Position numbers and translations under genes: made by a program. From positions 1,410,681 to 1,474,680 of the forward strand of contig OX030967.1 of the NCBI GenBank assembly GCA_943735955.1: 64,000 nt of DNA. Direction: 5' to 3'. Source of the DNA: Piscicola geometra. Its lineage: Eukaryota; Annelida; Clitellata; Hirudinida; Piscicolidae. Shown one piece after another: positions 35,491 to 48,294 of this stretch. Every line of letters begins with the position of its first letter. Within the stretch, counting starts at the first letter, position 1. The notes under the pieces are model-generated. The model saw nothing but the letters and a program-made list of their open reading frames with translations. It was not told where the DNA came from and searched no databases.

Positions 35491-35789
35491 TTATGCCACA
35501 ACTTTTTTATTGAACAATTTCAAATAATATTTGTAAATTTATAAAAAAATGTTTTACTAGTAATATGGTGAAAAACATCTTATAAATTTAAAATATTCTA
35601 TTTTACCAATTATTAAGTATTTCACGTAAAAGATAGTGCATCAATTGTTTTTATTCTCGAAAACCATTCCACTGAGAAAATATTTTCTTTCCTTATTGAA
35701 TAAGGCTTATTCATTCTCACTTATTCAACAAAAACAAAATTTAAAGGGCTAGAAAAGATTTGATCTGAATAAAACCAAGCAAATCTCAT

Positions 35790-37665
35790 GTGCACCAGCA
35801 GAAGCAGAAGAGACCAGTCAAGAGAATGGAGCAGCCTATGGCTTGTTGGATTTTTAAGTGACTTGCCCACTAACAGTGAAATAGGTCTTTTTTTCAATAT
35901 TATGACACTGTTCTATAAGGTGGGTCGAACACTATCTGGAACTTTATTCCAAAGAAAACTCTGTGACTCAGATAGCACTAGATGCTATTGAAGACTTGCC
36001 AGTCTTGGAAGAGCTGGATGTCGAGCCGACTATGGACGAACTCAGCAAAGCTATTGATGCCTTAAAGAGTGGAAAAGCACCAGGAGACGATAGCATCCCA
36101 CCAGAAATAATCAAATGCGGTAAACCGTCTCTACTAGAACCACTTCACAAGCTCCTGTGCCTATGTTGGAGAGAAGTAAAAGTTTCACAGGACATGCACA
36201 ATGCCAATATTCTCACCCTGTGTAAGAACAAAAACGACCGCAGCGACTGCAACAACTACAGGGGCATCACACTGCTTAGCGTCGTGCGTAAAGCAATGCG
36301 GTTTCAGATCAGGAAGATCCACAGTCGACATAATCTTCTCCGTGCGTCAGCTCCAGGAAAAGTGCAAAGAGCAGTGGATTCCGTTGTATATCGCTTTTAT
36401 CGACCTAACTAAGGCATTCGACCTTGTAAGCAGGAACGACCTATTTCGGCTACTCAAGAAGATCGGCTGTCCACCTCGGCTGCTCAACATTACAACTTCT
36501 TATCACGAAAACACGTAAGGTGTGGTCAGCTACGATGGAGAGACCTCAGAACCCTTCACAATCAAGAGTGGGGTCAAACAGGGTTGTATGCTAGCGCCTA
36601 CATTATTCGGTATCTTCTACTCGATGCTGGTGAACTTTGCATTTAAAAAATTTGCCGAAGGTGTTCATTTACACACCAGAAATGACAAGAAAATTGCTGA
36701 ACATGGCACGCCTGAGAGCAAAGACAAAAACTTGCACTGCTCTCATCAGAGACATGCTGTTCGCTGATGATGCGGCCCTGGTGTCACACACGGAGGAACA
36801 CCTTCAGCAGCTGTTCCACCCTCAATCACAATCGACAATCAGGTGCTGGAGGCCACTGACAAGTTCACATACTTGGGCTCCGTCATCACTATCAGCCTAT
36901 CTCTCGACATCGAGATTGATAAGAGGCTTGCCAAAGCAGCCAGCGTCATGGCCAGATTGAGCAAACGTGTATGAAATAACAACCAACTGACACGAAACAC
37001 CAAGCTCAAAGTGTACCAGGCATGCGTTCTCAGCACTTTGTTGTATGGCAGCGAAACCTGGACCACCTATGCCAGGCAAGAAGATCGTCTCGAAAGCTTT
37101 CATCTTCGCTGTCTCCGACGCATCTTTGGCCTAACATGGCATGACAAAGTCACCAACACAGCCGTACTCAATCAAGCCAACTCACTCAGCATACAACTCC
37201 TTCTATGCCAAAAACGTCTACGCTGGTTGGGTCACGTGCGTCGAATGCAAGTAGGTCGCATACCCAAGGACATCCTCTATGGCGAGCTGGCTACAGGACA
37301 TCGTCCAGTTGGTCGCCCGCAACTACACTTCAAAGACGTCTGCAAACGCGATCTCAAACTTACGGGTATTGACCCTGGCAGATGGGAAGAGCTAGCCGAT
37401 GACCGGAGGGGCTGGTGCCAGACTGTCCACAAAGGCATCAAAAAGGGCGAGGAAGAACGCAGGCAAAATCTGGAATCCCGAACGCATTAAAGAAAAATGA
37501 GGCAGCAGAATCAGGCTCTCGATCCTCCATCCGACTTCACCTGCAGCCGCTGCAGCAGAGACTGTCGATCCAGGATCGGTCTGCTGAGCCACTCTAGAAG
37601 CTGCCGTCAAAGAACACATCAGAGCGCTATCATCATCTCACGAGATGGATGAATGCCAACAACTA
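35790..37665 (+). mobile_element. Non-LTR retrotransposon, inverted copy of the UBE2N intron 4 element
   Basis: Plus-strand frames: 35963-36290 (MDELSKAIDALKSGKAPGDD, then NNYRGITLLSVV), an internal deletion, 36300-36518 (FRSGRSTVDIIFSVRQLQEK, FIDLTKAFDLVSRNDLF), a TAA, 36522-36960 ([30 protein letters not shown]), 37011-37490 ([35 protein letters not shown]) and a zinc-finger tail with [18 protein letters not shown]. From KAFDLVSR to the 3' end it is nearly identical to 21.1-22.4 kb in reverse. It is not functional: the RT is deleted internally and frameshifted. Confidence 0.87.
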
Positions 37666-37949
37666 TATAGAAGGTGAAGGTGAAACCAAAGATAATAATT
37701 AATTTGTTGAATAATTTATTATTTATTAACATTTAATTTATTATTTATTATTATAAGAGTTCTTGAGCTTGTAACATTCAACTCCTATACAGCCTCGCTC
37801 TCTCCTTCTGAGGTAAATTTAATCCTCAGTTACAAAAACTTCAAAGAAACTAACTTTTTACATAGGAAATCAACTTCAATTAGTGAAATATTATAAGGTT
37901 TAACAAGATCCATTGTAATAGTGCGAGATTGACATTTATCAGCATCCAA

Positions 37950-38725
37950 CCTTGTTGTCAAGGGTAACCTACTTGACTACCAGCCCACCCGAAAAATTTT
38001 GGACAGCCCACCCAAGAATTTTAGACAAACCCCCCGAAAAATTGGTCAACCCACTCGATAATTTTGAATAACCCACCTGAACGTTCAGACAACCCACCCA
38101 AACGTTTAGACAACCCACCCGAACGTTTAGACAACCCACCCGATAATGTTGGACAACCCATCCAAAAATGTTGGACAACCCACCCGATCAAATATGACTT
38201 ATATTTATATTAAAATATTCTAAAAAATTTATTAGTTTTTTAAAGTTATGTAAAAAATGTATTCATCATTTATTTTTGTGTTATTAATGTGTTTTTTGTT
38301 GATTATTTTAACGTAAACATTTTTCCAAAAAAAGGTTTTCATTGAAACGTTTTCATTCCGTGGTATTTTCAATGCAATTGATTATACATTGGACAACTAT
38401 ATAATTGTTAGTAGAAAAAAAGCGTTTTTGCTTTTATTGGTTTGGCCCATGATGGCCACTGCGTTTTTTAGAAGTTCATCTATATACAGTTCGCCATTTA
38501 TGTAATTTTGCCATAATAAGAATACTTCCCTTCTGACGCCTTCTTAACCTAATGTCCAAACTTGTCGAGTGGGTTGTCTAAATGGTCGGGTGGGTTATCC
38601 AAAGTTATCGGGTGGGTTGACCAATTTTTCGGGTGGGTTGTCTAAAATTTTTAAGTGGGCTGTCCAAAATTTTTCGGGTCGGTTGGTAGTCGGATGGGTT
38701 GTCATAGAACCGTTGTCAGGTTGCC
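37950..38725. mobile_element. Foldback element built on a GGGTGGGTTG motif
   Basis: The left arm (37975-38190) carries about ten units such as GACAACCCACCCGAACGTTTA. The right arm (38565-38710) carries the reverse complement series (TCGGGTGGGTTGTCTAAA). The order of unit variants is also mirrored: GAAAAATTTTGGACAGCCCA lies outermost in both arms, then the TTGGTCAACCCAC unit. The spacer is AT-rich. No coding capacity; frames across it are repeat artefacts. Confidence 0.7.
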
Positions 38726-38729
38726 GGTA

Positions 38730-40150
38730 TTTTTATACAATCAGATTGCGCCAAACATCATGTCACTTGCGCTGGTTTGATGCTCTTACAAACTCCTGAA
38801 GGTTGAATAGGAAAATGAACGAATAGAAAGAGAGGAATTAGAGGCTTCATTGCTAGTTTGGTTCAGCTTGCTTATATGCAAGTATGAAACTGAAGTTTTT
38901 TCTTTTTAATATTGTTCATAAAGTTACTTTTTAAATGAGATTTTTTGGATTTTGTCATTTTTTCATAAACTTGAGAGACTTCGATGGTTAAAAGAAAATA
39001 GAACTTGAGTTTGTAAAACAGCCAGGATTATATTTTTTCAAATGTCTTGAATCTGGTTGAATGTGCTTCAATTCTTTACATGAACTAAGATATGAGAGTA
39101 ATAAATGAGTGGTATATTTTTTCATCAATTCCATCAAAATAATCTGTTTAGTCATTCTACATTTTTTATTTGCCAATATTAGCTGACATTAAAATAAGTA
39201 AGTTTAACTTCAAAAACTAAGACTAAAGAAAAAATTTGAAACAAATAATATTATTAATATAAAGTAATCAACTTTTTATTGATAAAAATGTCATTGAAAC
39301 TCAGCGTATCTTTTTCAGAAAACAAATATTAGAGAATGCTGTTTCTGAAATAAAACATTTAAAATATTTTTTTTTAATCTACAAGAAGGTTATCATAAAA
39401 TTCACAATAAAATTTATTGAATAAATGTTCGAAAAGAAATTTCCGAAGAGTTTTATTTTAAAACGTTCTGTTTTGGTTCATGACGTAATAATAACATAAA
39501 AGTGTAATATTTTATTTTCCTTGATACTTTTTAAAACTTTGTTTCCAAATATTATTAAATAAGCTATTAATAAATAAACCAATTGTGTTTTTCTTCATAA
39601 AAAAACTTTATAGTTTCATTTATTTTTGAAAAATATTTTATTTTTTATTTTTACAATTTTAATTTAAGTATTTTCAGTTTAATAAAAAGGGTCAACAGCC
39701 ATTTTGGTGCCAGAGTATTTGTAGCTTATTTCATATGAATTTGATCCCCTGAATTCAAATATAGCAGTCATTATTTCCTAGGAGCTCTAGTTTTTGAGAT
39801 ATAACGTTTTAATCATTTTAAATTAAATTGAAAAAACCAAATTGAATCATTTTAAACATTTTTATTAACATTATAAAAATATTGAAAGAATGTTCATGGT
39901 TTTAAAATGAAATACTGAACATTTTAAACTGCGTTTTGAGCTGTCAATAAAGAGACGCTAATCGTCTGAAAAATATTTTGAAAAACAAAATTTTTCCAAA
40001 AGTTCACTAATTTCGTCACGAAACACAAATGTGTCTTTTTTATAATATTAAAAAATTTCAGTACGTTTTATTCATTAAATCTAGAAGCTAGTAATTTTGA
40101 AACTTCTTTGGACAATTTGAGATTTCTAATCAAGTTTTTTTAAATAACAT
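38730..40150. other. AT-rich intergenic, no feature recognised
   Basis: Long A/T-rich stretch without supported frames or recognisable repeats. Confidence 0.4.
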
Positions 40151-40167
40151 CTTGACTCAGCGTAGAG

Positions 40168-41590
40168 TACAATCAATCAATCACTAATGATTTGTATAGC
40201 GCCCTTTACTAAGTGAACAAAAGCGCTCAGCCATTACGTCCCAAACAAGTATGTCTTCAGGCCTCGACGGTAAGTTATGAGTGACTTAGTTGAAGTTAAA
40301 GAAGAAGGTAAAGAATTCCATAAAAGAGGACCACAGTTAAAAAAAACGTTTGCAAAAGAGTGTTTAACTGGAAAACGAAAAGAACGAGATGATCTCATAC
40401 CAGGTTTAGGGGGTTGTTTTATTAGATTTTTAAGATAAATTGGAGCATTACAGTTATGAATTTTAAACATATTTAGGCATATTTTAAAAGTCACTCTAGA
40501 TCTCAAAGGTAACCAATGTAACAAACGAAGATAAGGAGAAATGTGAGAAAACTTACGAGCACGAGCAACAAGACGAGAAGCACAATTAAAATTAGAGGAG
40601 CTAAAGTAGTATCAGGGAGACCATAGTAAAGAGAGTTGCAATAATCAATCCTGGAGAGAACTAGAGAAGATACAAAAAGTTGCAAGGTAGGATCATCGAG
40701 AAAAGGAAGAAGCTGTTTAATACGACGAATGTGGAAGTAACAAGATTTAGAGAAAGATAGAATTTGAGGAGCTAAAAACAAGTTAGAATTGAAAATAAAA
40801 CCAAGGCTACGAATGGAAGATGAAGGGTTTAGAGATAGTGAGAAGGGGGAGGCAAAACTAAAGAAGGAAGAGATAGTAAAGATTTTGATTTTTTTTTTAA
40901 ATATATGAGTTCAAATTTGTCCGGATTAAGTTTGAGAAACATAGATGAAGTCCAAGAGATTATAGATTGAAGACAGAGAGTTATTTTATTAACAGTAAGG
41001 TCAAGAGAAGAGTCAGTGAAAGATTTATAAATATAGGATTCGTTAGCATAAATTTGACTGTTTAAAGAAGATGAAGAAATAATATTAGGTAGTTCAGAGG
41101 TATAGAGAATTAAAACTAAGGGACCAAGGATTGAGCCCTGTGGGACACCATTAGATAAAGAAACAGAAGAAAAACGAGAAGATTCAATTGATACATAGGA
41201 AATTCGCTCAGAAAAGTAGGATTTAAGCCAGATAATGGAGGATCCAGAAATATTAAAGGAATAATTTTAAAAATTTAATAAAAGAGTATGATCGACAGTG
41301 TCAAAAGCAGATGAAAAGTCAAGGCATAAAAGAAGAGAAGAGGCATTAGAATCAGAAGTTAAAATAAGGTCATTATAGAGTTTAAGTAAAGCAGTTTCAG
41401 TGGAGTGGCCAATTCTGAAACCAGATTGAGAGGAAGGAAGAAGTGAGTTTTTTTCTAGATAGAAGATTAATTGTTGAGAAATAACTTTTTCAATGACCTT
41501 AGAAAGAAAGAAAAGGTTAGATACAGGTCTATACCTGGATAAGGATGCCGGATCAAGAGAAGGCTTCTTAATTGTAAAAGTACAAATCTA
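40168..41590 (-). mobile_element. L2-like LINE, inverted copy of the 31.5-kb element
   Basis: Minus strand, starting from an AATCAATCAATCACTAATG tail next to TTGTATAGCGCCCTTTAC. The C-terminal frame 40524-40234 (LHWLPLRSRVTFKICLNMF) and 40781-40503 (RRIKQLLPFLDDPTLQLFV, RIDYCNSLYYGLPDTTL) supply the part deleted in the 31.5-kb copy. Further in, the catalytic YADD reads as YANE, and several stops occur, so it is dead. Homology reaches the SSYRPVSNLSF region near 41530. Confidence 0.85.
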
Positions 41591-41599
41591 ATTTCTTCT

Positions 41600-42200
41600 A
41601 AAACGCTTCATTGTCTCATTTAAGACTTTAACATATGTTCCGCTTTGAGAACGTTGAGTCAAAAAGGTTATTATAAGAGTTATTAAGCTTGTAACATACA
41701 ATCCATGTAACTTACATTCCCGATCTCCTCTACTTTCAAAAAGTATAGAGTGCCGACAGATAGGTGTCAGTGAAAAAAATTTGAAGAAATGATCATCGAC
41801 AAAAACTGTGCTTATAAGAATGAAACTAAAAAATTTAAGATTTTGGTGCGAGACGCGATGATGTATGCTTTAGAGACAGTGTCATTAGCAAAAAGGCTAA
41901 AAGCAAAGCTTTAGGTAGAAGAGCTAAAGATGTTAAGGTTTTCGCTGAAAGTTATTAAAGTAAACAAAATTTTTTAAAAGTATTGCAGAAGGACAGCGCA
42001 GGTTTAACGTTTTGGTGACAAGGTGAGAGATACACGATCAAGATGGTTTGGACTTATGATGTTTCAATTAATTGTAACGGAAATTGGTCAATTTACTAAA
42101 ACTGTAACTAAATATTCTCAAAAACTGTAACTATAATACTAATAGAAATAAATAGAAAGTAGCTTTAATACAACATGAATAAAAAGATTGTTGGACAGCT
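41600..42200. other. Intergenic with weak hAT-like subterminal repeat
   Basis: A short AACTGTAACTA-type patch (about 42070-42150) resembles the subterminal repeats of the 23.9-kb hAT. Nothing else was recognised. Confidence 0.35.
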
Positions 42201-42211
42201 TCCGGTGAAGA

Positions 42212-42810
42212 AGTTATCAATCAATCAATCAATCAATAAAATCAATTTCTATAGCGCTCTTTCCTCAAATTCAAGAGCGCTCGTTAATGAATTTGTTAAA
42301 CAGATATGTCTTCAAATCCTTACGAAAAGTAAATAATGGTTTAGAAGTAGTTAAATAAGGAGGTAATGAGTTCCAAATATATGACCTGCATAATGTAATG
42401 ATAAATAGGAGTATGGCTAACGGTTCTAGCTGCATAATTAAAATGGTTTTAAAGTACTTTCAAGTAAATTATATTAGAGTGAATTACAATAGTCAATTCG
42501 AGATAGAAAAAGTGCAGAAACTAACATCTTTAAAGAAGGGTCATTTAAGTAAGGTAATAATTGTCTAATACGTCTGAGATGAAAATATCAAGATTTTGTA
42601 ACAAATAGAATTTGGTTTGATAAGGTTAGTTTTGGGTCAAAAATAAATCCTAAGCTACGACTATGATTAGATGGAACAATAGAATGAGAGGAAAAATTAC
42701 ATGAATTAGATAACCATTTTTATCAAAAAATATAAGTTCAAATTTTAGTGGATTCAATTTTAATGGCTTTGAGCTAGACCAGTTTTCAATAGATAATAGA
42801 AATGAACACA
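42212..42810 (-). mobile_element. Diverged L2-like LINE 3' fragment
   Basis: Begins with (AATC)n and TCTATAGCGCTCTTTCCTC, the same kind of end as the other L2-like copies. The body on the minus strand follows the same protein region with many stops (around 42480-42530, the counterpart of RIDYCN). Confidence 0.6.
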
Positions 42811-42814
42811 GTCA

Positions 42815-43500
42815 TGTGTAGAAGATTCGTTCTGACACTCTGTCCTTCATCTGCAGAGCTCATCTGCCTTTTAAAATAAGTAGCCAGTGGGTGCTTGCAA
42901 GCTGTGCACTGGTGCTCAATTTGAGGCCTTGGCACTTATTCTTTTTAAAATAAGTTTTTATTGCAGTCCGTTAGAAAGTTATTGGTTGAAGATTTTAATT
43001 CCGAGAGCAAGATAAATTTAAAACCAACAAACAAGAAAAGATATAAATTATAATAATAATTATTATTTGAAGTTTTAAAAACTAAATTATTAGATCAGAA
43101 GACAAACTATTTAAGAAAATCATTGAACGGTTAAAGCGGCTGCCAAAATATATCTTATATTTACTGAACTGACACAAGATTTGATATCAGCAATAATAAA
43201 AAAGTTTATTTGAAAGTAATTCGCTATGGTGGTCTCTAAAAAACAAGAAACAACGAGCGTTGACTTCTTGCCGCCTTCTGAACCTTTTTAAACCCACATC
43301 TTTGTTTTAAAAAAGATACACATTTTTTTGGATCAGTACACTTATAACTCCAGTATTGACTCTTTTATAACCATAGATTATGAATTGAATACTTTAAAAA
43401 ATTATATGGGTTTAAGAAAACTTTATGGTGATGATCTTTATATGAACTTTTTTTTCATTTCTTGCATTTAAGTTTTTTTAATATCAAAGTTATTAACAAA
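42815..43500. other. Intergenic, no feature recognised
   Basis: No supported gene. A moderately GC-rich patch at 42830-42960 has no recognised relative. Confidence 0.35.
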
Positions 43501-43506
43501 TATAAG

Positions 43507-44591
43507 TAGAGCTGGACTTTCGATTAACGCCTTAATAGATAAACAAAATTTTCAAAATTTAACGCAGTTAACTAAATTTCAATGCAGTTAATCAAATCTA
43601 TCGGACTTGGAAAAAAAGTAATTGTTTTATTGCTTTGCCCTACAGAAAATATTTAAATACATTTCGTTGAAAAGGTATCCAGTTTGGAAATAAATTGTTC
43701 TCTGAAACGAATAACATCTTCGGAAGTGCATAATTATTTTTAAGGTTGATCAGAACTTCTTTATAAAAGTAATCCAAATTTGAAAGAAAAAAACGATTTC
43801 ATAAATGATAAAATGCAATTTTCATTTCCTTTATGAGCCAGTTACTCAAACAAACAAGTTTTTCAACATTATTTGGAACTAAAGAGGCTTTTTTCTTGCT
43901 AACTATGTGTCCTGACAAGCTGAATAGACGTTCACATGAAACTGTACTTGCAAGAGATGACAAAAACTTTTATGCCAGTTTCGCAAGAGCCGTAGATGCT
44001 CCTTTGTGTTGTTGCCACTAAACAAGAAAACTCTAAAAGCCTACTTTAGATTCTGTTCTACAACGTTGAATTATTGACTTTGACATAATTGAAGTATCTT
44101 CATCTTCAGAATCTGAAGCTATATATGTTCGTAGTCACTTTTTTGATGAAGGCTGTATAGTTTTAGAGATTTAACTATCTTCTAATAGTTTCTCTAAATT
44201 TTCCACGTTGCTTCATATTCATCCTTTTGAAGACATTTTAAGTTTTTAAATCGGGGATCTAATGATGTGGCAATTCTTAACCATTTGATATTCTGATATT
44301 TTTTCTCTGCTCTAGCTCAAAAAGATACTTTTTTTTCGAAACGAATGACATAAGCTGGATCATCTTCTAAATACATAATTTGTGAGTAAGATGAAAAATT
44401 GCAAGTAACAGGAAAATGTTACCTAATTTTCACTGCCGAGAAGTTCTGTTGCAAATCTAAAATGAATGATAAGTTGAATGCGTTAATTTGTGAAAAATTC
44501 TTTACAATATTTAACGGCGTTAACATTTTTAATGGCTGATAATTCATTAACGCATTGTTCGAAAGTTAACTAAGATTAAAGCACAGCTCTA
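43507..44591 (-). mobile_element. Degenerate hAT transposon with TAGAGCTG ends
   Basis: Ends are TAGAGCTGGACTTTCG and, inverted, TAGAGCTGTGCTTTAATC. On the minus strand near 44000-43830 lies the hAT dimerisation motif SCERLFSLSGHIVSKK and EKLVCLSNWL. The 8-bp flanks (AATATAAG and GTTTAAAT) do not match, so the true ends may differ. A second similar end (AAGCACAGCTCCC) follows at about 44680. It is the same family as 57.4-59.9 kb. Confidence 0.7.
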
Positions 44592-44699
44592 GTTTAAATG
44601 TGTAATTGCGTCAAAATTTCTAACTGCGTCCATCTATAAACATGTTAATTGGAAGTTAGCTTAGATTAAAGCACAGCTCCCATTATTAAATTTTTTGCC

Positions 44700-45560
44700 T
44701 TGGCCCCCATGCTACCAAAGTTTCGAAGCCCAACGGAACATAGGAGTATATATGAGCAAAGAATTCATACTTTTTGTTTTTTTCTTCAGCTGCCTCTGCC
44801 GCCTGCTCTGGAGCTTTTGACGTTCAATGTATGATGCTGCCATGTGTCCACAACTGTAGCAATCCACGCTAGGAATTTCCAATATGCCGTGGAAATGTCG
44901 TCACACCGTCACGTCTCTCCTGATCCTTCTTCTTCAGTCCTGGCGGTTCTAGCCTTGCAGGACAACCGGCAGATGAAAGAGCTCTCTTGATGCTCATATT
45001 GATGGCATAGTGTCTGGCGTGACGACCTTTGCTTAGTTCGGAGCTGAGGCCGTAATGTCTAGAGGCTTGTACTTAGACTTCGCTTCGGCATGGGGTTTGC
45101 AGATCGGTGCTCCAAAACGCAAAGCTACTCGTAAGATGTCACCATCGAGAAGGTTGTCCAGCGTGGCAACCGGGAGTGCTTGCAACCATGCTTTTAATTT
45201 TTAGTCGACACTGTCTGATCTTTTTCATTCGCTGAGTCCAACATTATCTTGAATCTTCGGATATAGAGTGGCTCATTTCATGCCTTCTGTAGATGTCGGT
45301 TATCAGAAATCAGACACTCTACCTGAACTGAATGGTTCCAGCGAAGAGTCAGGTCTCGAATCAAACTTAGCAGATCTGCTTCTGGAGGGATTGAAGCAAT
45401 CAGCAAAAAACCAAGTGAAGCGATGCAAGATGAGCAGGAAGACGAGTTCACTGACTTGCCGATTGCCTGGACCACTTGGCGTACTGAAAATCTCGATTGT
45501 TCTTTTGTGATACTCTCTAAACAAATTAAGGGTTTTGGCAAAAGACTTACCATTAATTAA
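44700..45560 (-). mobile_element. Retroelement polymerase C-terminal remnant
   Basis: Minus-strand segments such as LRVALRFGAPICKPH, then RHARHYAINMSIKRALSSAG, ERRDGVTTFP and YVPLGFETL follow the order of a C-terminal region common in invertebrate reverse-transcriptase proteins (GAPIC.PH, a RH.A.ND.IKR motif, DG.T.FP, FVPL.FETL). Frames change several times. The clade is not assigned. Confidence 0.55.
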
Positions 45561-45809
45561 ACAAATAAAATTATAAAAAATTAATTTTATTTTATTTTAC
45601 TGAACAGCTTGTATTTCAACTATCACAACCGCTGCAATCGAAACACTTCAAGATCAAAATATAGTCTCACTTTTCAAAAAATATAAAACTGCCAAAAGCG
45701 CATACTTAGGGAGTTTTCACAACTTATCACCAAAACAACTCTGCCCAACACAGTCCACACCCAATCACTTTTCAGCTTGCCATAGATATTACATATTATT
45801 ATAGATATT

Positions 45810-45998
45810 GGCGAGCGTGTTGGCTTAGATGGTAAGTCGTTAGACCTGTAACTTAAAGGTCGCCAGTTTCGAATCCCTGTTTAGCCAACCGTGAGCTATC
45901 ATATACCTAGTGTATATGATGCGGTGTTTCACGACTTATCTCGTGTGAGTGGCGCTTCAGTTGCGTGCTCGGGCGCTATACAAAACTGACATTTATTT
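45810..45998 (+). mobile_element. tRNA-derived SINE, family 1 (copy B) with LINE-like tail
   Basis: Head GTTGGCTTAGATGGTAAG (A-box-like) and AGTTTCGAATCCC (B-box-like), body with TATCATATACCTAGTGTATA, and a tail GGGCGCTATACAAAACTGAC. The tail matches the 3' ends of the L2-like LINEs in this window. Confidence 0.8.
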
Positions 45999-46019
45999 TT
46001 ATTTACACTACAACACATC

Positions 46020-46700
46020 ACACTAGCCATTCAAAACTCACTACACTAAAACCATACTACTCTAACCACAACACACTAACCACAACACCCAAACCACAAC
46101 AGACCACATCATTCCTATAACAAGCTCCACTCGACCAACCACACCACACTCACCAAACTACCACAACTAAATTACCACAATGTAATACTCCAACCATAAC
46201 ACATAACACAACCATAACTAAACCAAATCACACTAACGGCACCACAAAACAGACTAAACAGAGCCACCAAACCAAAATTTATAATTATACAATAAACTAA
46301 CAAGACCACTTCGAAGCTAGTTTTGATACACAAAAAAAACGACACTAGAGCTAAATTTTTTTTTACAGAAAACTTACCACACCACATCGTACAACCACAT
46401 CACAACACATTCACCCTACCACAACTGATTTTTAACACATCACAAAAACCACAGCACACCACATTAACCACAACACATCACACTAACCACAGCACAGCAC
46501 ACCACACTAACCACAGCACAGCACACCAAACTAACCACAGCACAGTACAGCACACTAATCCCAGCACAGCACACCACACTAACCACAGCACACCACCACC
46601 CTGACCACAGCACACCACCACCCTGACCACAGCACACCACCACCCTGATCACAACACACCACCACACACCACCCTGACCACCACACACCACCACACACCA
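46020..46700. repeat. ACCACA-rich cryptic repeat with minisatellite core
   Basis: Loose CACAAC/ACCACA sequence becoming a regular array of CACACTAACCACAGCACAG-like units (46440-46590) and CACCACCCTGACCACAGCA units (46590-46700). No gene. Confidence 0.8.
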
Positions 46701-46939
46701 CCTTTATTTCCATATGTTGGGCGCTCACTAGTGCATTCAATGGCACCTCTGCCATTTGAAAGCCTAACATCTGATAAGGTGAGATCTTATCGGCATCATC
46801 ATCAGCACCCTCAGTCATACTATATCAATTGATTTTATATGTTTGTAAATATGCGTGAATCTGTGTGGATATTTGTGTTTCAAGAGGAGTGCATGTTTTC
46901 TTTCAACTATCGATATCATTGTTTCATTATTTACCATTC

Positions 46940-47095
46940 AAAAACACTCTCAGCATCATCATCAGCACTCTCACAATCATCCACAGCAGTTATCTCACCC
47001 ACATCATAGTCATAAACACTTTCACACACATTATCATCATCATCAGCACTACCCTCATAATCCTCCTTATTCCACCATCAGTATCATCATCATCT
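46940..47095. repeat. Imperfect ATC-rich region
   Basis: Cryptic TCATCATCA/CACTCTC repeat without a supported gene. Confidence 0.6.
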
Positions 47096-47309
47096 TCCCA
47101 GGTTCAAGTGCACTTGAGGCAGTAACATAATAAATTGTCACACCAGGACATTTAGAAAAAAGAAGCTCCAACCTGATTGGTGGTAATTACGTATTCATGA
47201 AAACTCCGCCTTTTCATTGGATAAAATAGGCACGTTAAAACTGACATTGACCAACCATAATATAAATAGATTAAGATTTTATCTTTAAATATTCGGTGAA
47301 TTAAACGTA

Positions 47310-47742
<433 letters not shown>

Positions 47743-48164
47743 TTTACTACCACTTTAACTACTACTTTTGTTGCATCAGCAGGTATATGAAAGCTTGCTC
47801 TCCTAATGATAATTTGACTTCGAGCACATACTAAATTACATTATTATGCTACTTTATGCATCCTTACATAACGCACTTCTGTAGCGGAGTAGGCAGCTAT
47901 AACAAACATGTGGCATTATCGATCATGAGAGTTTATTTTCATGAATGTAAATAGTCAAATATCACAAAGTCTACAACACTTTTAAAATCAGTTATTGGAC
48001 CCTTTCCAAAATGCATCCCTGCTTCCATACAATGTATGAACGCATAACTTTGAGGGTATTTTGATTGGCTAAAATTTATTCATAATTTTTTATATATAAA
48101 AATAGTTCAGATTTCTTACACTGTGTATATTAACGTTTCTTTTCTATAAATAATTTGTGGACCC

Positions 48165-48294
48165 ATCCATTCACTAATCCATGCATCCATCCATGCATCC
48201 ATTCATGCACCCATCCATGCACCCATCCATGCACCCATCCATGCATCCATCCATGCACCCATCCATGCATCCATCCATGCACCCATCCATGCAC
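48165..48294. repeat. 12-bp minisatellite (CCATCCATGCAC), left part
   Basis: Units of CATCCATGCACC and CATCCATGCATC. The array is split by the hAT element at 48295 and resumes at about 49540. Confidence 0.9.

Noticed and set aside
37969..38178. Frame with VGCLNV repeats
   Set aside because: Translation of the GGGTGGGTTG units of the foldback element; the mirrored arm gives the same kind of peptide.
43507..44591. 8-bp target duplication for this hAT copy
   Set aside because: AATATAAG and GTTTAAAT do not match, so I do not claim exact insertion ends here.
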